Below are positions 16,672-25,599 of a stretch of DNA of 56,132 nt, in pieces; within the stretch, counting starts at the first letter, position 1, and each line of letters begins with the position of its first letter. The notes below the pieces were generated by a model. It searched no databases, was not told the origin of the DNA, and saw nothing but the letters and a program-made list of their open reading frames with translations. Made by a program: the position numbers and the translations under genes. This DNA is from Bacteroidota bacterium. GTDB taxonomy: Bacteria > Bacteroidota > Bacteroidia > Bacteroidales > F082. The DNA is taken from the NCBI GenBank assembly GCA_016845175.1, contig JAERTD010000109.1, positions 1-56,132 of the forward strand. Reading direction: 5' to 3'.

Positions 16672-19161
16672 ATGGACAGAGTCACACTTTTTGCCGATGT
16701 ATTGCTTCCCCTTCCTGTGAAAGGGGTGTTTACCTATCGGATACCATTTGAACTCAACGAATACGTGCAGGTTGGGCAGCGTGTGGCCGTTCAGTTTGGC
16801 CGCAAAAAGGTATACTCAGGGTTGGTGAAGGAAATCCATCAAAAGGTGCCTGAGTATGTGCCAAAATATATCCTCCATTTGCTGGATGAACAGGTATTGG
16901 TGCATCCCATTCAGTTTCGGTTTTGGGAGTGGCTGGCCTCTTATTACCTATGTACTGAAGGAGAGGTAATGCATGCAGCCTTACCGGCTGCTTTCAAGCT
17001 GGCCAGTGAGTCTAAGCTGGTTTTAATGGAAAACTTCTCTCCCGATGAAGCCATATTGGATGAAAACGAATACCAGATTATTGAAGCTCTGGTGGAACAT
17101 CAGAAATTGAGTCTGGATGAGATATCGAAGAAAGTGAGCTTTGCCAAAGTCCTCCCCATTGTCCGCAACATGATCGACAAGCGTTATATTGTCATGGAGG
17201 AGGAATTACATGAACGTTATAAGGTTAAAACGGAAAAATATGTCAGTCTAGCAGAAGACTTCCAGGATGAGGAGGCCATCAGGATTTTGATGGATACCCT
17301 TGGAAAACGTGCCCACAAACAACTGGAGTTACTCATGGGGTTTTTGAGTTTATCAGGTGGTAGTTTTGACTCAGAAACCGAGTTGAAACGCAGCCTGTTG
17401 CTGAAGAAAACAAACAGCAATCCTGCCGTCCTCAAGACTCTGGTGGATAAAGGTGTTTTCCAAGTGGTGGAGCATGGCATTAGCCGCTTTGCTGAATCCC
17501 AGGATCAACAGGAATTAAAAGATTTTAAACTAAGTCCGCATCAGCAGGAGGCCTATGCCAAAATACTGGCTGATTTTGAGCAAAAACAGGTGGTATTGCT
17601 TCATGGGGTAACTTCTGGTGGCAAGACTGAGATTTACATTAAGCTCATTGAAAAAGTAATTGCTGAAGGTAAACAGGTATTGTATTTGTTGCCGGAAATA
17701 GCGCTAACTACCCAGATTATTGGAAGGCTGCAGCAATATTTTGGCGACGAAGTGGGCATTTATCACAGCCGGTACAATACCCATGAGAGGGCTGAGGTCT
17801 GGACCAATGTAGCTGCAACAGAAGAAACTTCCCTACGAAAAAAATTCAATATTATCCTGGGGCCAAGGTCTGCGGTTTTCCTTCCTTTTACCAAGCTGGG
17901 TTTGGTAATTGTTGATGAAGAGCATGATGCTTCATACAAACAATTCGATCCCGGTCCAAGGTATAATGCACGTGATGCCGCCATTTATCTGGCTGGGATG
18001 CATCAGGCTAAAGTTGTATTGGGTTCGGCAACACCTGCCATAGAAACCTATTACAACGCACAGGAAGGTAAATATGGCTTGGCGAGTCTTGTGGAACGTT
18101 ATGGTGGTGTGCAGATGCCGAAAATTGAGGTGGTGGACATGCGAGAACAGGTACGCAGACGCCAGTTAAAAGCCCACTTTTCTTCGGTGCTCATGGATCA
18201 ATTAAGTACGGCCCTGGATAAGAAACACCAGGCCATACTCTTTCAAAACAGAAGGGGTTTTTCCTTGCGCATTGAATGTGAGCAGTGTCAGTGGGTACCA
18301 CAATGCAAAAACTGTGATGTCACCCTTACCTATCATAAAGGCAGTGAACTGCTTAAATGCCATTATTGCGGATTCTCCCTTGGGATTCCGTCGGGATGTT
18401 CAGAATGCGGGAGTCATAGCCTCAAAATGAAAGGCTTTGGGACTGAGAAAGTCGAAGAAGAACTGAAACTATTATTACCGGAAGCGCGAATTGACAGAAT
18501 GGATTTGGATGCTACCCGATCAAAGAATGCCTTTCAAAGAATTATAAGCGATTTCGAAGAGGGTAAAACAGACATCCTGATCGGAACCCAAATGGTAACC
18601 AAAGGTCTTGATTTTGATAATGTGCATGTGGTTGGGGTGTTGAGTGCAGACAATATGCTGTCCTATCCCGACTTTAGATCCAATGAAAGAAGCTATCAAT
18701 TGATGGCACAGGTAAGTGGCAGAGCAGGCCGGAAGAAAAAACAAGGAAAGGTAATCATTCAAAGCTACCAACCAGAACATCCCATCATTAAACAAGTGGT
18801 GGACAACGATTATCTGACCATGTATCATCAAGAGCTATCTGGACGAGAGAAATTCCATTACCCTCCTTTTTACAGGTTGATTATTATCAGGATGAAACAC
18901 AAAGATCCCAAACTGCTCCATGAAGCTGCTGCTGCCATGGGGATGGATTTGAAAGCCAGGTTTGGAAAGAGGATTCAAGGACCTGAATACCCATTGGTTT
19001 CAAGAATCAGGAGCCTGTACATCAAACAGATAACGCTGAAAACACCCCGATCAGCACATCATGCAAAGACAAAAGAATTATTGATGAGTGCGCTGGATGA
19101 ATTCAGAAAAACAAGACGCTTTAAGTCGGTGATGGTACAGTTTGATGTTGATCCTATGTAA
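16672..19161 (+). CDS. priA: Primosomal replication helicase PriA
   Basis: 829 residues from ATG 16672 (MDRVTLFADVLLPLPVKG). An in-frame TTG at 16669 is possible but overlaps the promoter context. PriA reloads the replisome at stalled forks. The N-terminal 3'-DNA-binding domain is followed by a Bacteroidota-length linker. The superfamily 2 helicase core has Walker A GVTSGGKT (312-319), DEEH in VIVDEEHDASYKQ and GSATPAIETY. Eight cysteines bind two zinc ions in the insert beginning ECEQCQWVPQCKNCDV and ending SGCSECGSH. The C-terminal helicase lobe (GTQMVTKGLDFDNV, GRAGR) is intact. The E. coli protein has 732 residues; the extra length is mainly between the N-terminal domain and the helicase core. 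Confidence 0.95.
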   Translation: MDRVTLFADVLLPLPVKGVFTYRIPFELNEYVQVGQRVAVQFGRKKVYSGLVKEIHQKVPEYVPKYILHLLDEQVLVHPIQFRFWEWLASYYLCTEGEVMHAALPAAFKLASESKLVLMENFSPDEAILDENEYQIIEALVEHQKLSLDEISKKVSFAKVLPIVRNMIDKRYIVMEEELHERYKVKTEKYVSLAEDFQDEEAIRILMDTLGKRAHKQLELLMGFLSLSGGSFDSETELKRSLLLKKTNSNPAVLKTLVDKGVFQVVEHGISRFAESQDQQELKDFKLSPHQQEAYAKILADFEQKQVVLLHGVTSGGKTEIYIKLIEKVIAEGKQVLYLLPEIALTTQIIGRLQQYFGDEVGIYHSRYNTHERAEVWTNVAATEETSLRKKFNIILGPRSAVFLPFTKLGLVIVDEEHDASYKQFDPGPRYNARDAAIYLAGMHQAKVVLGSATPAIETYYNAQEGKYGLASLVERYGGVQMPKIEVVDMREQVRRRQLKAHFSSVLMDQLSTALDKKHQAILFQNRRGFSLRIECEQCQWVPQCKNCDVTLTYHKGSELLKCHYCGFSLGIPSGCSECGSHSLKMKGFGTEKVEEELKLLLPEARIDRMDLDATRSKNAFQRIISDFEEGKTDILIGTQMVTKGLDFDNVHVVGVLSADNMLSYPDFRSNERSYQLMAQVSGRAGRKKKQGKVIIQSYQPEHPIIKQVVDNDYLTMYHQELSGREKFHYPPFYRLIIIRMKHKDPKLLHEAAAAMGMDLKARFGKRIQGPEYPLVSRIRSLYIKQITLKTPRSAHHAKTKELLMSALDEFRKTRRFKSVMVQFDVDPM

Positions 19162-19195
19162 ACAATGATGGTGTTAAGGGAATTTCTTGGTACAA

Positions 19196-19486
19196 CTACT
19201 CTTCTTCCTTTATTACCACATAGACATCCTCGTTGTCTTTTTTCATATAGTACTTTTCCCTGGCAAAAGTTTCCAGTTTAGCTGTATCATTGGTGAGCAT
19301 ATGAATGGAGCGCTGGTTGCTTTCTATCTCTTCAAGATAAAACTCCTTTTGTTTTTCAAGGTTGTTGAGGCTTTGGCTCATACGGACCTGGTCGGTAAAA
19401 CTCTCCTGATCGAAGAAAATCATCCAGATTAAAAAGGCCAGACCGGTATAAAAGTATTTGTTATGGATATATTTTCTGTAAAACAT
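19196..19486 (-). CDS. DivIC/FtsB-like septum formation initiator
   Basis: 96 residues from ATG 19484-19486. The frame is open further upstream to 19639, but the upstream part is a low-quality basic sequence, and a -7 element lies exactly between, so the short form is chosen. A cytoplasmic stub (MFYRKYIHNKY) leads to one transmembrane segment (about 13-24, TGLAFLIWMIFF). A periplasmic coiled coil (VRMSQSLNNLEKQKEFYLEE) and the family's C-terminal LETFAREKYYMKKDNEDVYVV follow. This is the typical layout of FtsB/DivIC, which with FtsL and FtsQ activates septal wall synthesis. It is convergent with priA. Confidence 0.88.
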   Translation of the reverse strand: MFYRKYIHNKYFYTGLAFLIWMIFFDQESFTDQVRMSQSLNNLEKQKEFYLEEIESNQRSIHMLTNDTAKLETFAREKYYMKKDNEDVYVVIKEEE

Positions 19487-19490
19487 GGGA

Positions 19491-19498
19491 CAAAGGTA
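19491..19498 (-). promoter_or_regulatory. -7 promoter element (TACCTTTG) abutting the divIC-like start
   Basis: Minus-strand TACCTTTG is followed by TCCC and then the ATG. With the standard spacing, transcription would begin at the A of the start codon. Confidence 0.55.
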
Positions 19499-19603
19499 AG
19501 ATCGATTATCAGCACCTGACTTATACCGGATCCTTTTTTTGAACTTTTTTTTGTTAGAATCTGCCCTTCTGCAATTTTTTTCAGAACTTTCAAGAAAAAA
19601 AGC

Positions 19604-19993
19604 ATGGAATCGGAAAACAATAAAAATATCGAGCAGCATATTAAAGACATTAGCTTACCTCTGTTTAAGAGTGTGGGTTGGATCAAGTTTCTGGGAATTT
19701 TGAGTATTGTTTATGGGGTGATGGTGGCACTGTCGCTGGTGGGACTTCTCATTGCTTGGCTGCCCATTTGGCTGGGTGTGCTCCTTACGCAAACTGCTAC
19801 GAAAATTCAACAGTCACAGTATATGGGCGATAAAGAAGCGCTCATTAAAGCTCAGAGCCAATTATCAACCTATTTTACGATTTACGGAGTGCTTACCCTC
19901 ATTGGTTTAATATTTGGCGTTATCATCTTCATTGTGGCCATCACCACCGGAATTTTTGCCCATATGCAGGATTTTGCCGGGGATTATTATTAA
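19604..19993 (+). CDS. Small two-segment membrane protein (DUF5362-like)
   Basis: 129 residues. A polar N-terminus (MESENNKNIEQHIKDISLPL) is followed by a hydrophobic segment (about 27-61). A central amphipathic stretch with Gln/Lys/Ala (TATKIQQSQYMGDKEALIKA) follows, then a second hydrophobic segment (about 92-118). The pattern resembles the small Bacteroidota membrane family I know as DUF5362, whose function is unknown; the family name is from memory and should be treated as tentative. It is divergent from the divIC-like gene, with no clear TAnnTTTG of its own. No partner gene suggests a role. Confidence 0.7.
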   Translation: MESENNKNIEQHIKDISLPLFKSVGWIKFLGILSIVYGVMVALSLVGLLIAWLPIWLGVLLTQTATKIQQSQYMGDKEALIKAQSQLSTYFTIYGVLTLIGLIFGVIIFIVAITTGIFAHMQDFAGDYY

Positions 19994-20112
19994 GAGCCAG
20001 CCAAAGAATCTATGGCCTTTCTATTTGAAATGACCGATGCTAAATGCTGATTATTAACCTGCTACATATACTGGGTATTTCCTGGTATCAATCGAACTCA
20101 ATACTCATACCT

Positions 20113-20670
20113 ATGGCAAGAATTAAAATAATTGAACCGGAAGCAGCAACAGGAACACTCAAGGAAGTATATGATGCACTGATAAAAAGTCGGGGTAAAA
20201 TTGCTGAAGTACACAAAATACACAGCCTGAATCCTGAGGCACTTATTGATCATATGGCCTTATATATGACTCTGATGTTCGGGAAATCACCCATTAAAAG
20301 AGCCATTCGTGAACTTATGGCTGTTGTGGTTTCGAAAACCAATGCCTGTAATTATTGTGTGAAGCATCATGGTGAGGCCTTAAACTTTTTTTGGAAGGAT
20401 AGTGCCCAGTTGGACAGGTTAATCCAAACCGAGGATTTGAGTTTTCTAGATGATAAGGAACAGGCATTATGTGCTTATGCCAAAACCCTAACTGAAGAAC
20501 CCAATAGTCCTGAAATAGAGACACTGTTGACTAAGCTTAAGGCCCTCGGTTATTCAGATACGGCCATTCATGATGCTACAGCCATCATTGCCTATTTCAA
20601 CTTTGTCAACCGAATGGTATTGGGATTGGATGTGAAGTTGGAGGAGAATTATGGGGGTTACAAATATTAA
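20113..20670 (+). CDS. AhpD-like (carboxymuconolactone decarboxylase family) peroxidase-related protein
   Basis: 185 residues from ATG 20113 (MARIKIIEPEAATGTLKEVY). The frame opens at 20044, but the extra 23 residues are hydrophobic and not family-like. The AhpD signature is present: E67 in RELMAVVVSKTNACNYCVKHHGEAL, the redox pair C79 and C82, and H85/H86. Proteins of this size with a duplicated helical fold are annotated as peroxidase-related or uncharacterised alkylhydroperoxidase enzymes. They are expected to reduce peroxides or disulfides in the cytoplasm, but the electron donor is unknown. No ahpC is adjacent; a 2-Cys peroxiredoxin is 27 kb away. Confidence 0.85.
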   Translation: MARIKIIEPEAATGTLKEVYDALIKSRGKIAEVHKIHSLNPEALIDHMALYMTLMFGKSPIKRAIRELMAVVVSKTNACNYCVKHHGEALNFFWKDSAQLDRLIQTEDLSFLDDKEQALCAYAKTLTEEPNSPEIETLLTKLKALGYSDTAIHDATAIIAYFNFVNRMVLGLDVKLEENYGGYKY

Positions 20671-20747
20671 TCTTGTATATTCATCTGGTGACTGATAGTT
20701 CGATTAGAATATTAATCCGAATTTTTCACATTGAATGCTACAGAAAA

Positions 20748-20774
20748 AGATCCTTCGCTTTGCTCAGGATGACA
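20748..20774. repeat. Short intergenic hairpin element (ATCCT...AGGAT)
   Basis: The sequence AGATCCTTCGC followed by TTTGCTCAGGATGACA forms a small hairpin (ATCCT/AGGAT and GC/GC around TTT). I recall near-identical words scattered in intergenic regions of many bacterial genomes, so this is probably one copy of a dispersed repeat. It lies in the 122-bp gap between convergent genes. Confidence 0.4.
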
Positions 20775-20792
20775 AAAGTCCTGTAAAAATGA

Positions 20793-22820
20793 TTATTTAT
20801 TACAATACCTTTTAATCACATTATAGGCCTCAGTAATACCTAACTCCCCAGCCTTACTCAAGTCCTTGCAGGCCAATTCGATTTCATCCAGATAGAGCAG
20901 GGTGAGGGCTCTGTTGTAATAAGCCTCTGCCATTTCAGGTTCAATTTTAATGGCCATGGAATAATCGTCTATGGCCCGATGGAACTGTTTCAGGCTAAGT
21001 TTAACATTGGCCCGGTTGTAATAAACAAATGGTAAATTAGGATTTAACCTAATGACCTTACTATAATCATCAAGTGCGGCTCTGTGGCTGGGAGCCTTGG
21101 GTTTGCTGGCCTGTTTCTTAAACGCATTTCTGCTGATGGTAATGGCATTGGAGTATTGTTGTTCCGAATAAATAAACTCATCCAGTTCATATCTGGTGGT
21201 TCCTCTGTTGAGATAAGCGTATGATATCTTCGAATCTTTGGCAATGGCCACATCATAGGCATTGATGGCCGTTGTATAATTTTGAAGCATGCTGTTAATC
21301 ATACCTTTGATAAAATAGGTTCCTGCCGTATCGCCCTGCAACAAAATACTGCTGTCGATTCGCTGCAATTCATGGATCGCTTTTTCCTGACTGACAGGCC
21401 AGTTTCGAGTGGTAAATACGAAGCGCATGCCCATTTTATTATTTGCATTGAATTGGGTTATATGCTTATCAAAATATTCATCCTTCTGGTAATTGAAATA
21501 AACCGAATCGGGGAGCTGAAAGGCATAGACAAGGAAAAAATTGGGCTTGGGTAAGATGGAAACCCTTTGGAATTGCACCCTTCCTTTTTTACGATCTCCA
21601 CTCACAAAGTCTGCTTCCAACTCTATAATTTTATTGAAATAGATGGAGTCCTGATACCTTTTGTAAAGGTTTTCATAATTTTCAGCCTCGGCATTGGCTC
21701 TTTCAATGATGGCCATGGCTTCATCATGATCCGATATGGCGCCTCTTTTATCTCTTAACTTTTCTCTGACCAAAGAACGGTTGATATAGGCACCAGCAAA
21801 TTCAGGGTATATCTCAATTGCGGTGGAGAAGTCTTTTTCTGCCTCTTCATAGTTTTCCAGCTCTATATATATAATCCCCCTGTTGAAATAGGTGTATACA
21901 TTGTACGGGTTTATTTTTGTGACCTGATTGTAATCTGCAATGGCTGCATCATATTCCCTTCGTATGGACTTGACAAGGCCCCGGTTATAAAAGGTGAGGG
22001 CATTGTTTGGGTCCAGGGCAATTACCGTATCATAGTCCTTCATTGCTGCTGTGGTGTCCTGCAATTTGAGATGCGTTAAAGCGCGTTGGAAGAAAACATA
22101 TGGATTCTTATCATCCAGCGTAATGGCATGATTGAAATCATCCAGCGCAGGTTCCAAGCTGTCTATTTCAAGTTTAATCATTCCTCTTTTAGTCCAAGCT
22201 TCCACATCGAAGTAATCCAAATAAATGGCCTGGTCAACATCACTGAGCGCCTCGGTATTATTGCCCAGAAAATGCTGGCATATGCCACGGTTTAACCAGG
22301 CAGCAGCTACTTTTGGATTGAGGTTAATGGCTTCTGAGTAATCATCAATGGCACTTCTGAAGTCACGCACATGCATTTTTGTATCTCCTCTGGCCAGAAA
22401 TACATCAGGGTTGAAAGGATCAATTTCTAAGGCCTTGTCGAAATCGCTGATGGCATGGGCATAATCATAAATACGATCCCGTGAGATGCCTCGATAGTGA
22501 TAGGCTCGAGTATACAGGGGATGGATATCGATGGTTTTGGTAAAATCGTTTGATGCTCCCTGAAAATCACCCAGACTAAACTTAGCAATACCTCTTAGGA
22601 AGTAGGCCTCAAAGCCATCAGGTTTGGAATAAATGGCCGTGTTAAAATTATTGATGGCCAGCAAATAGTTTTCTTTCTGCAGCTCATATTGCCCTGTTCT
22701 GAGAAAATGCTGGTAGTTGATCTGGGCATTTGAAACCAATGGAGACCCTACTATACATAGGATGAAAACCATCAGAATATAACCCGGGCTTTTTGCTTTC
22801 TGTTTTCTTCGACCCCGCAT
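20793..22820 (-). CDS. Periplasmic/secreted TPR-repeat protein
   Basis: 675 residues from the ATG at 22818-22820 (MRGRRKQKAKSPGYIL). A longer frame starts at 22838, but a -7 element lies between the two, favouring the shorter form. A signal peptide ends near 'VSNAQ'. About nine to ten tetratricopeptide repeats follow in the N-terminal 350 residues, with the recurring YFNRG or FLRGIAKFSLGDFQGAS pattern and 'A(I/L)xDF/Y' helices. A non-TPR segment of roughly 100 residues comes next (QRVSILPKPNFFLVYAFQLP onward), then three or more C-terminal TPRs. TPR arrays bind proteins; no enzyme domain is visible. Position after ppk1 on the same strand is the only context. Confidence 0.85.
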   Translation of the reverse strand: MRGRRKQKAKSPGYILMVFILCIVGSPLVSNAQINYQHFLRTGQYELQKENYLLAINNFNTAIYSKPDGFEAYFLRGIAKFSLGDFQGASNDFTKTIDIHPLYTRAYHYRGISRDRIYDYAHAISDFDKALEIDPFNPDVFLARGDTKMHVRDFRSAIDDYSEAINLNPKVAAAWLNRGICQHFLGNNTEALSDVDQAIYLDYFDVEAWTKRGMIKLEIDSLEPALDDFNHAITLDDKNPYVFFQRALTHLKLQDTTAAMKDYDTVIALDPNNALTFYNRGLVKSIRREYDAAIADYNQVTKINPYNVYTYFNRGIIYIELENYEEAEKDFSTAIEIYPEFAGAYINRSLVREKLRDKRGAISDHDEAMAIIERANAEAENYENLYKRYQDSIYFNKIIELEADFVSGDRKKGRVQFQRVSILPKPNFFLVYAFQLPDSVYFNYQKDEYFDKHITQFNANNKMGMRFVFTTRNWPVSQEKAIHELQRIDSSILLQGDTAGTYFIKGMINSMLQNYTTAINAYDVAIAKDSKISYAYLNRGTTRYELDEFIYSEQQYSNAITISRNAFKKQASKPKAPSHRAALDDYSKVIRLNPNLPFVYYNRANVKLSLKQFHRAIDDYSMAIKIEPEMAEAYYNRALTLLYLDEIELACKDLSKAGELGITEAYNVIKRYCNK

Positions 22821-22826
22821 GGCCTG

Positions 22827-22834
22827 CAAAAATA
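22827..22834 (-). promoter_or_regulatory. -7 promoter element (TATTTTTG) abutting the TPR gene start
   Basis: Minus-strand TATTTTTG is followed by CAGGCC and then ATG (22820-22818), another predicted leaderless message. It also argues against the upstream start at 22838. Confidence 0.45.
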
Positions 22835-22883
22835 GCATAGCCAGCTTATAAATTATCTAAATGATTGTTAAATCTGGCCACTG

Positions 22884-24947
22884 CTACTTTTTCTTATGAA
22901 GTTTCTTTAAATAGCGATAGATTTCTTCCTGCGACCGTACGGCTGCCTTACTCTTATTATTTAGGTAGGCATTTAAAGGTTCTTTGTTGACATGGCGAGC
23001 CTTTACATTATCAGAAAGATGGATGTTTAACAGATCCATAATCTCTTTTTTGAGTTCATCATTGTAAATGGGTGTAGATACCTCGAAGCGGTGATCAAAA
23101 TTACGCACCATCCAATCGGCTGAAGAAATATAAAACTTGGGGTCGCCAGCATTGGCAAATACCTGAATCCTGGAATGTTCCAAAAATTTGTCCACGATGC
23201 TAATTACTTTTATGTTCTCGCTGATGCCAGGCAGCTGTGGAATTAAAACACAAATGCCCCTGCACACAATGTCGATTTTAACTCCGGCTTTGGAGGCAGA
23301 GTATAGTTTGCGAATAATTTTCTTGTCAACCAGATTGTTGAGTTTGAGCTTTATCCAGGCCTCTTTGCCTGCTTTTGCATTTCGAATTTCCGTATTGATC
23401 AGTTGGGAGTATTTATTCCTCAGGTCGTAAGGGGCTACCAACAGATGTTTAAATCGTGGTGGATTATAGGGTGATTCAAAAAGGTGGAATAACATATTGA
23501 CTTCCCGGGCAATTTCCTGACGGGCAGTCAGTAAACTGTCGTCTGTATAAACTTTGGCGGTGGATTCATTGAAATTGCCAGTACTTAAATTGGCATAATA
23601 TATATTATTGCCATTTTCTTTACGGCGGATCAACATCAGTTTTGCGTGTACTTTAAATCCCGGCAGTGTTTTTATAATCTTCACACCTGATTCCCTTAAT
23701 TTACCTGCCCAGAAAATATTGGCTTCTTCATCAAATCTTGCCTGAATTTCTAGAAATACAGTCACATTTTTGCCATTTCTGGCTGCATTGATAAGTGCAT
23801 TGATCACATTGGAATCGCGGGCTGCCCTGTAAAAGGTCATTTTTATGGCTCTTACTTTGGGGTCAATGGCTGCTTCCCTGAGTAAATCTACCAAATATTG
23901 GAAGGATTGATAGGGATAATGTAGGAGGATATCTTCTTTTCGAATGGCGTTGAAAATACTACTGTTTTGAGGCAGCTTAATATGATTTAAGGGTTTGATT
24001 TTTGGATATATCAGGTTTCTTGAACCTAATTTTGGGAAGGACATGAAATCCTTGAAATTGTGGTATTTGCCACCACCCCTCAGGTTGTCTATCTCAGATA
24101 TGTTTAGTTTTTTAATCAGCCGGTTAAGGAGCAACTGAGGCATTTCCTTATCATACACAAATCTTACCGGGAGGCCTCTTTCCCGTTTCTTAACACTTTC
24201 ACTCATCAGCTCCACAAAACTCTTGGAGATATCATTATCCATATCCAGCTCAGCGTCTCTGGTAAATTTCACCGTATAGGCCTTAAAGCTGTTAAAACCA
24301 AAGGGGGCAAAAATTTCACCCATGGCATAACGCATCACATCATCCAACATCATCACACAATGTTGTTTTTCCTTACTTGGTATTTGCACGAAACGTGATA
24401 GCTGATTTGAGGGTACCATGATCAGGGCGTAATCATCTTCCATTTGGCCTGTGGTATCGCTCAAAACGATGGCGAGGTACACAGAATTGTTGTGGAGGAA
24501 ATCAGGCGACTTTAGGTTTTTGAGCATGATGGGGAACAACAAGGGTCTGACTTCATTATGGAAATACTGAGCAACGAATTTTCCTTGATCTTCAGTTAGA
24601 TGCGCTTCGTCAAGAAACAAGATGTTCTCATCTTTTAAAGCTTGCCTTAGTTCATAAAAGGTGTTGGTGAATTTCTTTTCCTGTTCCTCTACAATGCTGA
24701 GGATTTCATCAAGAACCATTCTGGGATTGTATTTTAGTTTTTCATTCTTGCTTTTTTCCATCAAAAGCATCCGCTTGACTGTAGCCACCCTTACCCGGAA
24801 AAACTCATCTCGGTTGTTGGAAAAAATACCTAGAAATTTCAATCGTTCTATGAGCGGATTGTTTTTGTCCATTGCTTCCTGTAATACCCGTTCATTAAAA
24901 TGCAACCAGGAAACTTCTCTGTTTATAAAATGCTGACGGTTGGCCAT
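22884..24947 (-). CDS. ppk1: Polyphosphate kinase 1
   Basis: 687 residues, equal to E. coli PPK (688). It polymerises the gamma phosphate of ATP into inorganic polyphosphate. The N-terminal FINREVSWLHFNERVLQEA (8-26) and FSNNRDEFFRVRVA (42-55) are diagnostic. The autophosphorylated histidine is H434 in LPGFKVHAKLMLI. The second phospholipase-D-like half holds FLEHSRIQVFAN, DPKFYISSADWM and RNFDHRFEV. All core motifs are intact. A SixA-like phosphohistidine phosphatase gene is 103 bases upstream on the same strand. Confidence 0.96.
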   Translation of the reverse strand: MANRQHFINREVSWLHFNERVLQEAMDKNNPLIERLKFLGIFSNNRDEFFRVRVATVKRMLLMEKSKNEKLKYNPRMVLDEILSIVEEQEKKFTNTFYELRQALKDENILFLDEAHLTEDQGKFVAQYFHNEVRPLLFPIMLKNLKSPDFLHNNSVYLAIVLSDTTGQMEDDYALIMVPSNQLSRFVQIPSKEKQHCVMMLDDVMRYAMGEIFAPFGFNSFKAYTVKFTRDAELDMDNDISKSFVELMSESVKKRERGLPVRFVYDKEMPQLLLNRLIKKLNISEIDNLRGGGKYHNFKDFMSFPKLGSRNLIYPKIKPLNHIKLPQNSSIFNAIRKEDILLHYPYQSFQYLVDLLREAAIDPKVRAIKMTFYRAARDSNVINALINAARNGKNVTVFLEIQARFDEEANIFWAGKLRESGVKIIKTLPGFKVHAKLMLIRRKENGNNIYYANLSTGNFNESTAKVYTDDSLLTARQEIAREVNMLFHLFESPYNPPRFKHLLVAPYDLRNKYSQLINTEIRNAKAGKEAWIKLKLNNLVDKKIIRKLYSASKAGVKIDIVCRGICVLIPQLPGISENIKVISIVDKFLEHSRIQVFANAGDPKFYISSADWMVRNFDHRFEVSTPIYNDELKKEIMDLLNIHLSDNVKARHVNKEPLNAYLNNKSKAAVRSQEEIYRYLKKLHKKK

Positions 24948-25050
24948 AAATAGTGGTGATTTGTAAGAAACGAAATTACAAAGAAATGCTCACACTCCGG
25001 ACCCGGACTATTGAACCGGCCTTAAGAAAATGTAAAAACAGGAAAGCTAA

Positions 25051-25545
25051 CTATTTGAGCATCCGGGGAAAGACTATCATACTTACCTCAGTATCTGCCA
25101 GTGGTAATGCATTCCACTCATCCACATTGTAGTCAATGCGCACCACCCCTGAAGTAGGTAAGTTATCCAACTCAGGTTTAATGTATTGGTTAGCGAAATA
25201 GGTAAAGGTGGGATTATGCCCGAATATCATCACCTGATCCAGGGTGTTACTTAGTCCTGAAAGCAAGCTGAAAATGGAATCAATACTGGCATGGTAGAGC
25301 TCGCTTTCAATTTGAATATCCTGTACGGGATAGGAAAGACCCTTAGCCATCAATTTAGCTGTTTCCATGGCCCTGGTTGCAGAGCTGCTAATCAACAAAT
25401 CAGGTCGCACTTGTTTCTCCTGAAGGAATTTGATGATGCGTCCTGTTTTCTTGATGCCAACCCTCATCAAAGGTCTGTCATGATCCGAGAGCTTATAATC
25501 ATCCCACGAAGACTTAGCATGACGAACCAGAAACAGGCTTTTCAT
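25051..25545 (-). CDS. SixA-like histidine phosphatase
   Basis: 164 residues. Histidine phosphatase superfamily: the catalytic RHA motif is R8-H9 (LVRHAKSSW), R58 lies in SSSATRAMETA, E82 is the probable acid and H110 lies in FGHNP. It is short and lacks the extra lobes of phosphoglycerate mutases, which matches SixA, a phosphohistidine phosphatase acting on histidine-containing phosphotransfer domains. In Bacteroidota and many other phyla the physiological substrate is unknown. It is directly upstream of ppk1, so a link to phosphate or polyphosphate handling is an inference from position. Confidence 0.88.
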   Translation of the reverse strand: MKSLFLVRHAKSSWDDYKLSDHDRPLMRVGIKKTGRIIKFLQEKQVRPDLLISSSATRAMETAKLMAKGLSYPVQDIQIESELYHASIDSIFSLLSGLSNTLDQVMIFGHNPTFTYFANQYIKPELDNLPTSGVVRIDYNVDEWNALPLADTEVSMIVFPRMLK

Positions 25546-25599
25546 AAGCTTTTGTATTGATTAAAGATGAGATATCGGTTACCTGGTAATTGCAGTGGA

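Noticed and set aside
19487..19639. Longer 147-residue form of the DivIC/FtsB-like protein
   Set aside because: The extension is basic and unlike the family, overlaps the divergent gene's start, and contains a perfect -7 element just before the internal ATG.
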